Origin: Muribaculaceae bacterium
GTDB taxonomy: Bacteria; Bacteroidota; Bacteroidia; Bacteroidales; Muribaculaceae
Reading direction: 5' to 3'
DNA length: 24,662 bases
Assembly (NCBI GenBank): GCA_024400895.1
Contig: JAKSMA010000007.1
Span: 1 to 24,662, forward strand
Both the position numbers and the translations under genes were made by a program. Positions 15,706-23,557 of this stretch are shown here, one piece after another. Numbering within the stretch: the stretch's first letter is position 1; the number at the start of each line of letters is the position of its first letter. The notes beneath the pieces are model-generated. The model saw only the letters and a list, made by a program, of their open reading frames with translations. It did no database searches and had not been told where the DNA came from.

Positions 15706-16962
15706 TTAGTTAGTGGTTGCAAAACGATAGGTGAGACCGAAACTGAGGATTTCTTTCAACTGCCAATATTTCCAGGTGTCGTTGTAGGGGCGCGACTTGT
15801 CGTAGCGCACATGCACGAAAATTTTAGTGGAGAGGTGGCGAGTGATTGAGAAATCGAAAGTGTTTTCCCAGTCGCCTTGCACATATTCATAGTTGGAATA
15901 CACATAGAAACGTGAAGCCCACGATATGTTGGCGCTGATTTTCCAGTTGAGTTTCGCTTCAAGTTTACTACCGAAGCTGTGAGCGAAGTGCTCGCCAGCC
16001 TTAATGCCGAACGAGGTGGGGTCGAGGTCGTCGATGTTGCGGCAATATTTCATGTTGTAAGAAAATGGCGCGATAGAGAGCGAGAAAGTCTTGATGCATT
16101 CTTTGTCCTTATAGTTGTAGGTCATACCAAGACCGATGTTCAATTCGGCAGGCGAAAGCAGGCTCGACTTCATTGTGTGCGTGTTGGCCTTATAGGTTGT
16201 GAACATCTGGGTCTTGAATTGCAATGAGGTAGAATAGTACCAATTCTTGATAGCCTTGTAACCAAACGTGCTGTTGTATTGGAAAATATCTTCGTTGATG
16301 GCGTATTTGCGTAAAGAGTCGCTTTGTGCCGACATCACGCCCACCTTGTAGCGCAGAGTGTTGTCGAAGAGAAACTTCGGGTGCAACTTTTGGTTGAGGC
16401 TCACATTCCATTGGAAGTCGCCAAGCACATTTATATTGTTCTCACCACCTTGATACCAGTTGTCGCTGATAAATGCTTGTGTGAAGTGGAGGCTGGTTTG
16501 GAAGGTGTGGAGCCAATTGCGAAGTTTCACTGGGCGGCGGTCCACAAATTCAGGCATTTCAAGTGCTTCATCGGCAGCCTTTTGTGTCTCGATATCAAGC
16601 AAACTGGTTGATGGGTCGGCTTTCACCACATATTCCTTTGGTGCTTCACGCATATTGTTGGCGTTGTAAGGCACATCTTGTGGCGACTGAAGCATAGTGC
16701 GATAGCGAGCGTTCTCAATTCTGTTGCGGTCGTTCAATTCGTTGTCGAGCCAAGAACGGTCGTAATTGAGCTCGGGGTTTTTATTTTTTTCAGGAGTGAT
16801 AGAGGGAGTGTTTAGTGAGTCGCTCACCACCTTTTGTTTGTCGAACACGAGTGGAAGCAAAAGTTTTCCCGGTTTCACCTGCGCATTATTGCTTTGTGCT
16901 GCTGCGCCACTGGCAGAAATCAGCAATAAAAGTATGTATGTGAGTATTCTTTTCATATTCAT
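15706..16962 (-). CDS. DUF3078 domain-containing outer membrane protein
   Basis: This 418-residue protein carries the DUF3078 signature RNWLHTFQTSLHFTQAFISDNWYQGGENN. Alternating beta strands ending in aromatic residues follow to the C-terminus, which closes with SFGLTYRFATTN as outer-membrane barrels do. A signal peptide is present (MKRILTYILLLLISASGAAAQ). An upstream ATG at 16980 is rejected because a TAnnTTTG promoter element (16968-16975) lies inside that extension. The ATGs at 16962 and 16956 remain possible, and 16962 would make the message nearly leaderless. It leads the operon with the two secreted proteins downstream. The family's function is not established. Confidence 0.9.
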   Translation of the reverse strand: MNMKRILTYILLLLISASGAAAQSNNAQVKPGKLLLPLVFDKQKVVSDSLNTPSITPEKNKNPELNYDRSWLDNELNDRNRIENARYRTMLQSPQDVPYNANNMREAPKEYVVKADPSTSLLDIETQKAADEALEMPEFVDRRPVKLRNWLHTFQTSLHFTQAFISDNWYQGGENNINVLGDFQWNVSLNQKLHPKFLFDNTLRYKVGVMSAQSDSLRKYAINEDIFQYNSTFGYKAIKNWYYSTSLQFKTQMFTTYKANTHTMKSSLLSPAELNIGLGMTYNYKDKECIKTFSLSIAPFSYNMKYCRNIDDLDPTSFGIKAGEHFAHSFGSKLEAKLNWKISANISWASRFYVYSNYEYVQGDWENTFDFSITRHLSTKIFVHVRYDKSRPYNDTWKYWQLKEILSFGLTYRFATTN

Positions 16963-16967
16963 AATTA

Positions 16968-16975
16968 CAAAGATA
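16968..16975 (-). promoter_or_regulatory. Promoter -7 element of the DUF3078 operon
   Basis: Minus-strand TATCTTTG matches TAnnTTTG. The -33 match is poor. Initiation about 5-7 nt downstream would fall at 16961-16963, on or next to the ATG at 16962, so a leaderless or very short-leader message is expected. Confidence 0.5.
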
Positions 16976-17101
16976 GGCATTTTTTTGCTATTAAATATAG
17001 AAACAATGTGAATTCAGATAAAATGTTTTGAAACAAAACTGAAATATTGTCGTTATTATTTTGGTAATCAATTTGTTAAACTGAATATTAGGCAGAAAAC
17101 T

Positions 17102-17155
17102 TGCCTTTTTGGCATCCTCTGAATGTGCCCCCAGAATTGGGCATGAAGTATGCTT
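17102..17155 (+). promoter_or_regulatory. Inverted repeats upstream of hsp20
   Basis: TGCC-N5-GGCA (17102-17114) and TGCCC-N8-GGGCA (17126-17143) lie about 70-110 nt before the hsp20 ATG. The second overlaps GG(17140-17141)-N10-GC(17152-17153), the spacing of a sigma-54 promoter. No CIRCE element and no good TAnnTTTG are seen here. These are candidates for heat-shock control only. Confidence 0.3.
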
Positions 17156-17211
17156 TGTTGATGGACAAAACAAACAATATTTTCAATTAACTTTAATAAA
17201 AGACACAAATT

Positions 17212-17637
17212 ATGATGACAACACGAAGAAATCAGTACTGGCTGCCAGAAGTGTTCAACGACTTCTTCAATGGCGAGTTTTTACCAAAGGCAAACACAAC
17301 TTCTCCAGCAATCAATGTAGTAGAAAAAGATAATGAATACGATGTGGAATATGCAGCTCCTGGTATGACAAAAGATGACTTCAAGGTGAGTCTTGACGAA
17401 GAGCAAAACCTCGTGGTAGAGATGGAAAAAAAGGAGCAAGCCACCGAAGAAAATGCTGGTGTGTATCTTCGCCGCGAGTTTAGTTTCTCCAACTTCCAGC
17501 AAAAGTTGATTCTTCCTGAAGATGTGGATCACGACAAGATTGGCGCTTCTGTGGCCAATGGCGTGCTCACCGTAGTTCTTCCAAAAAAGAAGGCTGAAGA
17601 AATGAAGAAGGAAGTGAAAATGATTGAAATTATGTAA
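17212..17637 (+). CDS. Small heat shock protein, Hsp20/alpha-crystallin family
   Basis: This 141-residue ATP-independent chaperone would bind unfolding proteins in the cytoplasm. An N-terminal segment with WLPEVFNDFFNGEFLP precedes the alpha-crystallin domain (about residues 30-135). The domain shows YDVEYAAPGMTKDDFKVSLDEEQNLVVEME, the YLRREFSFSNFQQKLILPEDVD strand region and ANGVLTVVLPKK, the conserved A-x-x-x-n-G-V-L motif. ATGs at 17212 and 17215 are adjacent; the first is used. The gene stands alone, divergent from the DUF3078 operon, and is closed by a strong terminator. Confidence 0.96.
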   Translation: MMTTRRNQYWLPEVFNDFFNGEFLPKANTTSPAINVVEKDNEYDVEYAAPGMTKDDFKVSLDEEQNLVVEMEKKEQATEENAGVYLRREFSFSNFQQKLILPEDVDHDKIGASVANGVLTVVLPKKKAEEMKKEVKMIEIM

Positions 17638-17661
17638 CTCCGTTTCATATTCATATAAAAC

Positions 17662-17709
17662 AGCCGCTCAGTGCGCGATTCACATCGGTGCTGGGCGGCT
17701 TTGTTTTGT
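17662..17709 (+). terminator. Terminator of hsp20
   Basis: AGCCGCTCAG (17662-17671) pairs with CTGGGCGGCT (17691-17700), including one G-U pair, and is followed by TTGTTTTGTTTG. Confidence 0.85.
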
Positions 17710-17868
17710 TTGTTTACTACTTATATTAAAATAACTAATTCACTTTCTGTACTCAATGTACTGTAATTGTTAATGACAGTGCAAAGTTACTGCCGAAAGA
17801 AGGGGCGTGCAATCGCAGAAAATTGGTATTTTTATGGCTTCCGTGTAACCATAATTAATGATTTTACT

Positions 17869-17876
17869 TATATTTG
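17869..17876 (+). promoter_or_regulatory. Promoter -7 element of the TraB/GumN-like gene
   Basis: TATATTTG matches TAnnTTTG exactly. The -33 region is weak. Initiation near 17882 gives a leader of about 20 nt before the ATG at 17904. Confidence 0.6.
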
Positions 17877-17903
17877 CACAGAAATAATGTAAAACATAGA
17901 AAT

Positions 17904-18779
17904 ATGAAAAGAATTTTATTTGCGATAGCCTTGTTTTGTTCCCTTAGCAGTCAGGCACAACTTTTGTGGAAAGTGAGTGGCGGTGACCTTGAAAAGCCCA
18001 GCTATTTGTTTGGCACATATCATTTGATGCCCAGCAGTTTTGTGGACAGTGTTCCCGGCCTCCCCGAAGCCATTAAAAGTGTGGATGCTGTGTGGGTGGA
18101 AATTGAAAATGAGAAAATGACATCACCTGCCACCATTCAGCAAATGACACAAATGATGGTTGCGCCAGCTGATAGCAGCATTGATAAGTTGCTTTCGGCC
18201 GATGGCTATCAAATCGTTGATGGTGTGGTGAAGCGCTATTTAGGCGCTTTCGGCGTTTCGCTCGACCAGTTGAAGACACTGCGTCCTGCTGCTCTTGAAA
18301 CCCAATTTGCTCAACTTATGGGAGTGAAAAGACTGCCCAACATGGATCCTGCCAAACTTCTTGATGGCGAAGTGGAGCGCCGTGTTAAGGCGTTGGGCAA
18401 ACCCGCAAATAGTCTGGAAACGATTGACTTCCAAATTCAACTGTTGTTTGGCGATCCGCTCAGTCTGCAAGCAGCAAGTTTGCTTGAAATGTGCAAAAAT
18501 ATTGAAGATGTTGAGAAAAATTTCGATGAAATGCACAATGCTTACGGTGCGCAGGATTTTGAGAAACTCATCAGTGTAGCCTTCGACCCTGCAGCGATGA
18601 GCAAAGAAGATGCTCAGAAAATTTGTTACGACAGAAATGTGAAATGGGTGCCTGTGCTTGTGGATGCCGCCAAGAAAGGCAGTGTTCTTGTGGCTGTAGG
18701 TGCCGCTCATTTAGGTATGGAAAGTGGCCTTATTGAATTGCTTCGCCAGCAAGGCTTCACTGTAGAGCCTGTTAAATAA
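17904..18779 (+). CDS. TraB/GumN family protein
   Basis: This 291-residue protein has a signal peptide (MKRILFAIALFCSLSSQAQ). The ATG at 17904 is chosen because the frame's upstream codons overlap the promoter element. The family hallmarks are present: an N-terminal GTYH motif at residues 37-40 within YLFGTYHLMPSSF, and a C-terminal VAVGAAHLGMESGLIELLRQQGFTVEPV. Conserved glutamates lie in the AVWVEIENE stretch. TraB/GumN proteins are thought to be related to Tiki-type metalloproteases; activity has not been shown for most bacterial members. It is a single gene, convergent with the PPTase gene. Confidence 0.92.
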   Translation: MKRILFAIALFCSLSSQAQLLWKVSGGDLEKPSYLFGTYHLMPSSFVDSVPGLPEAIKSVDAVWVEIENEKMTSPATIQQMTQMMVAPADSSIDKLLSADGYQIVDGVVKRYLGAFGVSLDQLKTLRPAALETQFAQLMGVKRLPNMDPAKLLDGEVERRVKALGKPANSLETIDFQIQLLFGDPLSLQAASLLEMCKNIEDVEKNFDEMHNAYGAQDFEKLISVAFDPAAMSKEDAQKICYDRNVKWVPVLVDAAKKGSVLVAVGAAHLGMESGLIELLRQQGFTVEPVK

Positions 18780-18809
18780 TCGAATTAGAATCCCTTGTTG
18801 ATATTGTCG

Positions 18810-18833
18810 GCATACCTTTGGTGTGCTGAGGAT
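18810..18833. terminator. Possible terminator between convergent genes
   Basis: GCATACC-TTT-GGTGTGC (18810-18826) forms a 7-bp hairpin with one G-U pair. The T run follows only after TGAGGA. A second hairpin, CGCAG-N5-CTGCG, lies at 18839-18853. Neither is a textbook terminator. Confidence 0.35.
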
Positions 18834-18855
18834 TTTTACGCAGTGTTTCTGCGCC

Positions 18856-19503
18856 TTATCTGCTGGGAAAATATCTTTTGGGGCAGGTAAAGGTAAGGAT
18901 GAACCCATCGGTCAGACGGGTTTGCAGATAGAAATCTTCGCTTTTGAAGCATCCTGCATGAGTGATGGTTTCGCCGATGTGGGGCGATGGATAGGGAAGA
19001 AGCATAATCTCGTTGCGATAACTTTTCACAAGATCTCGTTGGCCGATATTTTTAAAGATTGCCTCTTTTGCTGTCCAGGCTATCATATGGGCAAGTTCGT
19101 CGTCGGCCTTCAACCATTGCTGTTCAGCCTCGTTAAGGAACATCCCGCGCACACCCAACACCCGTCGACGGTATTGCTCCACATCTATTCCCATGCAGTG
19201 GTGGTGGTTCAATGCTATGCCTAAATAGCCCTTTGTGTGGGCAATGGATATATTAATGTGACTATTCTCTATGTAGGGCAGGCGGTCGGCATTGTGGAGA
19301 ATGGGGGTATCGATGCCAAAGATAGTCTTCATCAGCATGCGTTCGCCTAAAATTTCTTTTTTGCGACTTTCAGCCTTAGCTTCGCAAGATGCGTCAAGAC
19401 CTTCCTGACGACACATGTCGGCAAGTTGCTCCGATGTTTCGCTGAGCAGCCATTGGTGCAGAATTGTACCGTCGGGGAATGATATCGTGCCTGCGTAAGC
19501 CAT
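18856..19503 (-). CDS. 4'-phosphopantetheinyl transferase superfamily protein
   Basis: This 215-residue Sfp-like enzyme would transfer the phosphopantetheine arm from CoA to a carrier protein. The metal-binding motif GIDVEQ (Asp107, Glu109) and the second motif WTAKEA (Trp143, Lys146, Glu147) are both intact, as is the preceding NISIAHTKGYLGIAL strand. The ATG shares one base with the gldE stop (TAATG), so it is translated together with gldE. This gldE-PPTase order is common in Bacteroidales. Carrier protein genes are not in the window, so the target (AcpP or a secondary-metabolite carrier) is open. Confidence 0.93.
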   Translation of the reverse strand: MAYAGTISFPDGTILHQWLLSETSEQLADMCRQEGLDASCEAKAESRKKEILGERMLMKTIFGIDTPILHNADRLPYIENSHINISIAHTKGYLGIALNHHHCMGIDVEQYRRRVLGVRGMFLNEAEQQWLKADDELAHMIAWTAKEAIFKNIGQRDLVKSYRNEIMLLPYPSPHIGETITHAGCFKSEDFYLQTRLTDGFILTFTCPKRYFPSR

Positions 19504-20864
19504 TATTCTTCTTTATTTGCTTCTTCTATAGGCTCAACAAAAACACGCACTTTGGCGATGCGATATTTTTTCACCTTCAGCACGGTGAATTTGCAGCGTC
19601 CGCAGTTGATTTCCTCTTTCTCTTGCAGGAAATCGCCCTTGATGCTCAGTAGCAAACCGGCAATGGTTTCCACTTCGTCGGAGTGATTGTCGAACTCGTG
19701 TTCTTCTGTTCCTGTGGCTTCGTAGAAATCATCGAGAGGGGTTTTTGCATCGAAAATGTAGGTGTTTTCCGATTCTTTTGTGAAGTATTTTTCCTCGGTG
19801 TCGTATTCGTCGTCGATATCGCCCACGATTTCTTCAAGCACATCTTCCAGTGTGGCGATACCTTGAACACATCCAAACTCATCGAGCACAATGGCCATGT
19901 GCACTTTCTTTTTGCGGAAGTCTTCCAACAAGTCGTCGATCATGCGAGTTTCGGGCACGAAATACACTGGGCGCATCAAAGCTTGCCATTTGAAGTCGTT
20001 GTCGCGTTTGCCGATATAGGGAAGAAGGTCTTTTGCATAGAGCATACCCTTCACATTGTCGGGGTTTTCTTCAAAAACGGGCATTCGTGAATATCCGTTT
20101 TCCACCACTGTCTTCACCACTTCTTCAAAGTTGCTTTCAATATCGATGTCAACGATGTCGATGCGAGGACGCATAATTTCGCACACGGTCTTGTTGCCAA
20201 ATGTGAGAATGCCTTTGAGGATTTCCTTCTCATCTTTGCTTTTAACATCGCTGGCTTCAAGGGCTCGCGAAAGGTCTTCCATCGAGATGTCGTCGGCGTG
20301 TGCCGAAACCGCTTTGCGAACGATGAAAGTGCTCTTTACCATCAGTTTTGATATGGGACTGAACAATACCATCATCATTCCGATAGTGCCAGAGGCAAAA
20401 GAGGCAAACTTCATATTGTTGTTGCTCGCGTAGAGTTTTGGAATCACCTCACCGAAAAGGAGGATGAGGAATGTGAGAATCACGGTCTGCACTATGAAGT
20501 TGGCTATACCGCTATTGAATGTAAACATCTTGTTCATCGCGTAGTTGAGCACAATAACGATGAGCACGTTCACAATATTGTTGCCAATGAGAATAGTGGC
20601 GAGGAGTTTTTCGGGTTTCGAAAGGAGATTTTTTATGCGATTTCTTGTGTTATCGCTTTCAATATCTTCAATTTCTTCGTTTGTGAGCGAGAAAAATGCA
20701 ATCTCAGAGCCGGAGTTGAATGCTGAAAACAGCAGCGCAATCAATGCAACGGCGAGCGCGATGATAACACCGATAGTGGGTGGATTGAATTGGATTGCAA
20801 TGGATGCGGCATTACTGGTGTCGCAAAGTAGAGAAAAAGTTGACGAAAGAGGGTCCGGGTCCAA
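19503..20864 (-). CDS. gldE: GldE-like CNNM/CorC family membrane protein
   Basis: The 453-residue protein has the hemolysin-C/CNNM layout. A transmembrane domain covers about residues 27-190 (GVIIALAVALIALLFSAFNSGSEIAFFSL, then LLATILIGNNIVNVLIVIVLNY). Two CBS domains follow (MRPRIDIVDIDIE with GYSRMPVFEENPDNVKGMLYAKDLL, then MRPVYFVPETRMIDDLL with MAIVLDEFGCVQGIATLEDVLEEIVGDI). The last part is a CorC_HlyC domain ending KVKKYRIAKVRVFVEP. In Bacteroidetes this is annotated GldE, named from gliding genetics, although gut Bacteroidales do not glide. The start is TTG (MDPDPLS), a typical N-terminus for the group; no ATG is available upstream of the first helix. Confidence 0.9.
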   Translation of the reverse strand: MDPDPLSSTFSLLCDTSNAASIAIQFNPPTIGVIIALAVALIALLFSAFNSGSEIAFFSLTNEEIEDIESDNTRNRIKNLLSKPEKLLATILIGNNIVNVLIVIVLNYAMNKMFTFNSGIANFIVQTVILTFLILLFGEVIPKLYASNNNMKFASFASGTIGMMMVLFSPISKLMVKSTFIVRKAVSAHADDISMEDLSRALEASDVKSKDEKEILKGILTFGNKTVCEIMRPRIDIVDIDIESNFEEVVKTVVENGYSRMPVFEENPDNVKGMLYAKDLLPYIGKRDNDFKWQALMRPVYFVPETRMIDDLLEDFRKKKVHMAIVLDEFGCVQGIATLEDVLEEIVGDIDDEYDTEEKYFTKESENTYIFDAKTPLDDFYEATGTEEHEFDNHSDEVETIAGLLLSIKGDFLQEKEEINCGRCKFTVLKVKKYRIAKVRVFVEPIEEANKEE

Positions 20865-21009
20865 AATGTGTGAGTTTTAGTTGAACAATCAAGTGCCATC
20901 GGCGTAATTAGCGGATGCCGAATAAGGCACAAGTAAGTCACTGCGTTGTGAACTTCAATGCAAATTTACAAAAACTTTGCCTTATATTAAAGGTGTTTAG
21001 TGATAAAAT
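20865..21009 (-). promoter_or_regulatory. gldE upstream region with a -7 element
   Basis: Minus-strand TAAATTTG (20961-20968) matches TAnnTTTG and would start a message near 20955, leaving a leader of about 90 nt. The -33 region has no clear TTTG. No gene is seen between here and the repeat element that begins near 21010. Confidence 0.45.
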
Positions 21010-21267
21010 AGAGAAAAGAGATTAGAAATTAGAGAAAAGAGATTAGAGATTATAAGTTAGAAGTTAGAGAATATAGAATATAGAATATAGAATTTAGAAT
21101 TTAGAATTTAGAATATAGAATATAAAGGAACAGCCTGAAGCCCCCAAATACTCGGATTGCTCTGAAACCTCCGAGCACTCTGAGTACTCCGAGAGCTCTG
21201 AACACTCTGGATTATTATCTAACATCTAATTTCTAACTTCTAACTTCTAATTTCTAATCTCTATTCT
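21010..21267. repeat. Long composite 7-bp/9-bp inverted repeat element
   Basis: The left arm runs from about 21010 to 21125: purine-rich GAGATTAGA-type units, two AAGTTAG heptads (21054-21067), then AATATAG or AATTTAG heptads in exact phase from 21070 (seven full units plus a partial one). The centre has seven units of exactly 9 bp (21151-21213): CTCGGATTG, CTCTGAAAC, CTCCGAGCA, CTCTGAGTA, CTCCGAGAG, CTCTGAACA and CTCTGGATT. The right arm has seven heptads from 21219: CTAACAT, CTAATTT, CTAACTT, CTAACTT, CTAATTT, CTAATCT and CTATTCT. The arms are complementary in type, so a long imperfect hairpin is possible. The last heptads include the stop codon of the gene at 21254-21868. Confidence 0.88.
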
Positions 21268-21868
21268 TGTATTTCTCCATTTCTGCCATGGCGGCATCTT
21301 GCATTTCCTTTATGCGGCGAGCGTTTTCCTCCTCTTCTTCTTTGCGCTTGCGGTCTGCTTCTTCAAGTTCTTTTTCAAGGCGTTCGCGTTCCTGTGCATC
21401 TTCGTAGCCACGCTTTACGCGACCTGCAGTTTGGTCGTACTGATTCATGGCACTCTTCGCTTCGCCTACGCCAGGGATGTTGTATTCACGATAAATCCAC
21501 CAGTCGGTAATCCAATTTGGCAGAAGGTTGACCAACCATCCGATGATGCCATTTCTAACTTGAGTCTTAACAACGCTTTTTGCTGTGCCTACAGCAAGAT
21601 CTTTCTTGAATTCGGATGACGAAGGACCTTGAGCGTTTTTTACATATTTGGCAAGACCGGTGAAGAGGTTGTTGTAGGCTGTGTTTACAGGAGAAGTGAG
21701 CATTTCTCTTTCAAATTCGCCTTGGTCGCTGCAGCGCTCCGCAATTTGCGCCATGTCTTCAAACACCTTGTCCACTTTTGACTGCTCCGATGCGGGCACA
21801 TTGAAATAGTCGGTTATGGTTTTGCGGCGCACTTCCAGCCACTTTTCTTTTTCTTCAGATAGCTTCAT
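21254..21868 (-). CDS. Hypothetical protein with charged coiled-coil C-terminus
   Basis: The 204-residue protein is not recognised. It has no signal peptide. It starts MKLSEEKEKWLEVRRKTITDYFNVPASEQ, a soluble helical segment. A central part around residues 95-125 contains the somewhat hydrophobic stretch NGIIGWLVNLLPNWITDWWIY, possibly a membrane-associated helix. From about residue 145 a strongly charged coiled coil follows (AQERERLEKELEEADRKRKEEEEEN) to the end. The last codons and the TAG stop lie inside the heptad repeat array, so the C-terminal residues EKYKNRD may be a product of repeat invasion. No clear TAnnTTTG promoter is seen upstream. Confidence 0.75.
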   Translation of the reverse strand: MKLSEEKEKWLEVRRKTITDYFNVPASEQSKVDKVFEDMAQIAERCSDQGEFEREMLTSPVNTAYNNLFTGLAKYVKNAQGPSSSEFKKDLAVGTAKSVVKTQVRNGIIGWLVNLLPNWITDWWIYREYNIPGVGEAKSAMNQYDQTAGRVKRGYEDAQERERLEKELEEADRKRKEEEEENARRIKEMQDAAMAEMEKYKNRD

Positions 21869-21899
21869 AAATGCAGAATTTTAGAGTTCACTTTAATTG

Positions 21900-21942
21900 A
21901 AAAGCCGTAGCCCTGATGAGAATCACTTGGCTACGGCTTTTT
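21900..21942 (-). terminator. Strong hairpin terminator after the 430-residue exported protein
   Basis: AAAAGCCGTAGCC (21900-21912) pairs with GGCTACGGCTTTT (21929-21941) over 13 bp. T-rich DNA on both sides would allow termination in either direction. It serves the minus-strand gene ending at 21972. Confidence 0.9.
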
Positions 21943-21971
21943 GAATTTATTCTATTGATAAGAATTTATTC

Positions 21972-23264
21972 TTACTTTACAACCTTAACAGCTGACATAG
22001 TGCCATCGGTGTAAGAAGTAACAACGATGTTGATACCGTCGAATGGAGTGTCGCTTTCAACACCAGCTGCGTTTACATACTTAACGCCAGCTACAGTCTT
22101 AGCATTTACATCGTTAACGCCAGTTGGAACGTCAGTGTTGATTTCAACAGGGTAAACAACATAGTTCTTCCATGCGCCAGGACCATCCTTGCCAGTCATG
22201 CCTTGAGTTTCTTCAGCTTCTTCCCAAACCATCTTTTGGAGAACTGGACCAACGAGTCTGAAGTATGAGCCATCAGTAGGAACACCTGCGCGAGCCATGA
22301 GTGCTGACCAGTTGAGGGTGATGCATTGACCTTGGTCACCAGGACCTGGGTATGCACATACAGCATTGTCGCTTGAGCGCATGTAACCACCAAATGTCAC
22401 AACTTCGTTTGCTTCTGGAGCGAAGAGAACATTGTTGAGTGTGGTTTGCTTAACTGCTGGTTCTATAGAACTGTCTTCTTTTGGAGTAGGCATGCCTTTG
22501 AAAGTAGTGAGGCAAGGGTTGCCGTTTTCTACAGAGTAAACACCCATCATAGTTTCTGCAGCACAACCTAAAACGCCCCATTCCTTGTCAGCAACTACTC
22601 GCATTGGAGTGTGAGCAGCATCTTGAACGAATGCGCCAAGAGTGGTTTCGAAAAGAACAGCAACTGGATCTGCGATACCATATTCAGCACCGTCAGTACC
22701 ATTAGCGATCAACCAAGGAAGAGTAACTGCTGGATATACACCAGCTTCCTTTTCGCCTTGCATTGTTACAGTGGCAACAGAAGTTTCGGTTTCGTAGTTG
22801 AGCTTGTTCTCGAAGCCGTCTGCAGCCTTAACAACCAACTTTACCTTATCTGCGAAATCAACAGAAGCTTGAACATTGATTTTTGCAACAGCACCGTCGC
22901 CAGCTTCGTAAGTAGACTCAGTACCCAACATGTTATTACTCATCAAACGGATACGGTTAAGTTCTGCTACATAAAGTTGTGAGAATGTGTTACTTCCATC
23001 TTCGTCTACTGCACGACCTGTCTTTTGAAAATAAACTGTGCCACCAGTTCTTGTTGGTACAGGAGTAATGCCTTCGGGGAAGAAAACTTGCACTTGGAAG
23101 TCGCGTCCAAGGAAGTTGTTCTTCATCTTGAGTTCAATTTGCTTCTTTTCACCAGCCTTGATAGCGAAGTCGTCGAAATAGAATTCAACAGTATTTTCAG
23201 CCATTACGCTAAAAGATACTACTGCCATCAATGCAAATAATAAGCCTTTGATAGTCTTTTTCAT
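21972..23264 (-). CDS. Exported protein with cohesin-like N-terminus and C-terminal sorting-type tail
   Basis: The 430-residue protein has a signal peptide (MKKTIKGLLFALMAVVSFSVMA). The first mature part (about 22-170) resembles a cohesin-like beta sandwich: FYFDDFAIKAGEKKQIELKMKN, then QVQVFFPEGITPV. The middle (about 175-380) is a second extracellular region of unknown type with three Cys. The tail begins after a TGVNDVNAKT linker and reads VKYVNAAGVESDTPFDGINIV, ending SAVKVVK. Such tails are common on Prevotella and Muribaculaceae surface proteins and resemble type IX secretion signals, which is inference here. Codon use (GTT, GCT, AAC, AAG, ACT) is strongly biased, suggesting high expression. 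It has its own promoter and terminator. Confidence 0.85.
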   Translation of the reverse strand: MKKTIKGLLFALMAVVSFSVMAENTVEFYFDDFAIKAGEKKQIELKMKNNFLGRDFQVQVFFPEGITPVPTRTGGTVYFQKTGRAVDEDGSNTFSQLYVAELNRIRLMSNNMLGTESTYEAGDGAVAKINVQASVDFADKVKLVVKAADGFENKLNYETETSVATVTMQGEKEAGVYPAVTLPWLIANGTDGAEYGIADPVAVLFETTLGAFVQDAAHTPMRVVADKEWGVLGCAAETMMGVYSVENGNPCLTTFKGMPTPKEDSSIEPAVKQTTLNNVLFAPEANEVVTFGGYMRSSDNAVCAYPGPGDQGQCITLNWSALMARAGVPTDGSYFRLVGPVLQKMVWEEAEETQGMTGKDGPGAWKNYVVYPVEINTDVPTGVNDVNAKTVAGVKYVNAAGVESDTPFDGINIVVTSYTDGTMSAVKVVK

Positions 23265-23501
23265 AATCGTAAATGTTTAGTTTTTATTTTGATATTTAGT
23301 TTATACAATTCTTCTAATATGCAAATTTAATGAAAAAATATGTGTTGACAATTTTTTTCTTTAAAAAAATAGAAGAATTTTCAACAAAAATCATCAAAAG
23401 TCGCACTTGCCATTATACAGGCTTTAGAATTATCCATTTCTTTGATGATGTAACTATACCTTTTTTATTAAGATTTGTTATTCTCATGAAAGGTATGGAC
23501 A
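23265..23501. other. Intergenic region between the two exported-protein genes
   Basis: AT-rich DNA. Apart from the promoter at 23322-23351, nothing coding is supported. A plus-strand frame at 23330-23521 lacks any family resemblance and runs into the terminator hairpin. Confidence 0.6.
23322..23351 (-). promoter_or_regulatory. Promoter of the 430-residue exported-protein gene
   Basis: Reading the minus strand, TTG (23351-23349), 19 nt and TAAATTTG (23329-23322) match the Bacteroidetes consensus. Transcription would start near 23315, about 50 nt before the ATG at 23264. Confidence 0.75.
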
Positions 23502-23535
23502 CAAAAAAAAGAGGCTGCTAAAAAGCAACCTCTTT
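23502..23535 (-). terminator. Terminator of the 207-residue exported-protein gene
   Basis: On the minus strand AAAGAGGTTGCT pairs with AGCAGCCTCTTT around a TTTT loop (one G-U pair), followed by a run of T. It separates the two exported-protein genes into independent transcripts. Confidence 0.92.
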
Positions 23536-23557
23536 ATGATTTATGGATTTGGAAGAA

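Noticed and set aside
17782..17789. Minus-strand promoter element TAACTTTG between hsp20 and the TraB-like gene
   Set aside because: No minus-strand gene or hairpin RNA follows it, so a chance match is more likely.
20741..20941. Minus-strand 66-codon gene overlapping the start of gldE
   Set aside because: It overlaps the conserved gldE N-terminus in another frame and has no recognisable content.
23330..23521. Plus-strand 63-codon gene between the exported-protein genes
   Set aside because: Low-complexity start, overlaps the minus-strand promoter and the terminator hairpin, and resembles no family.
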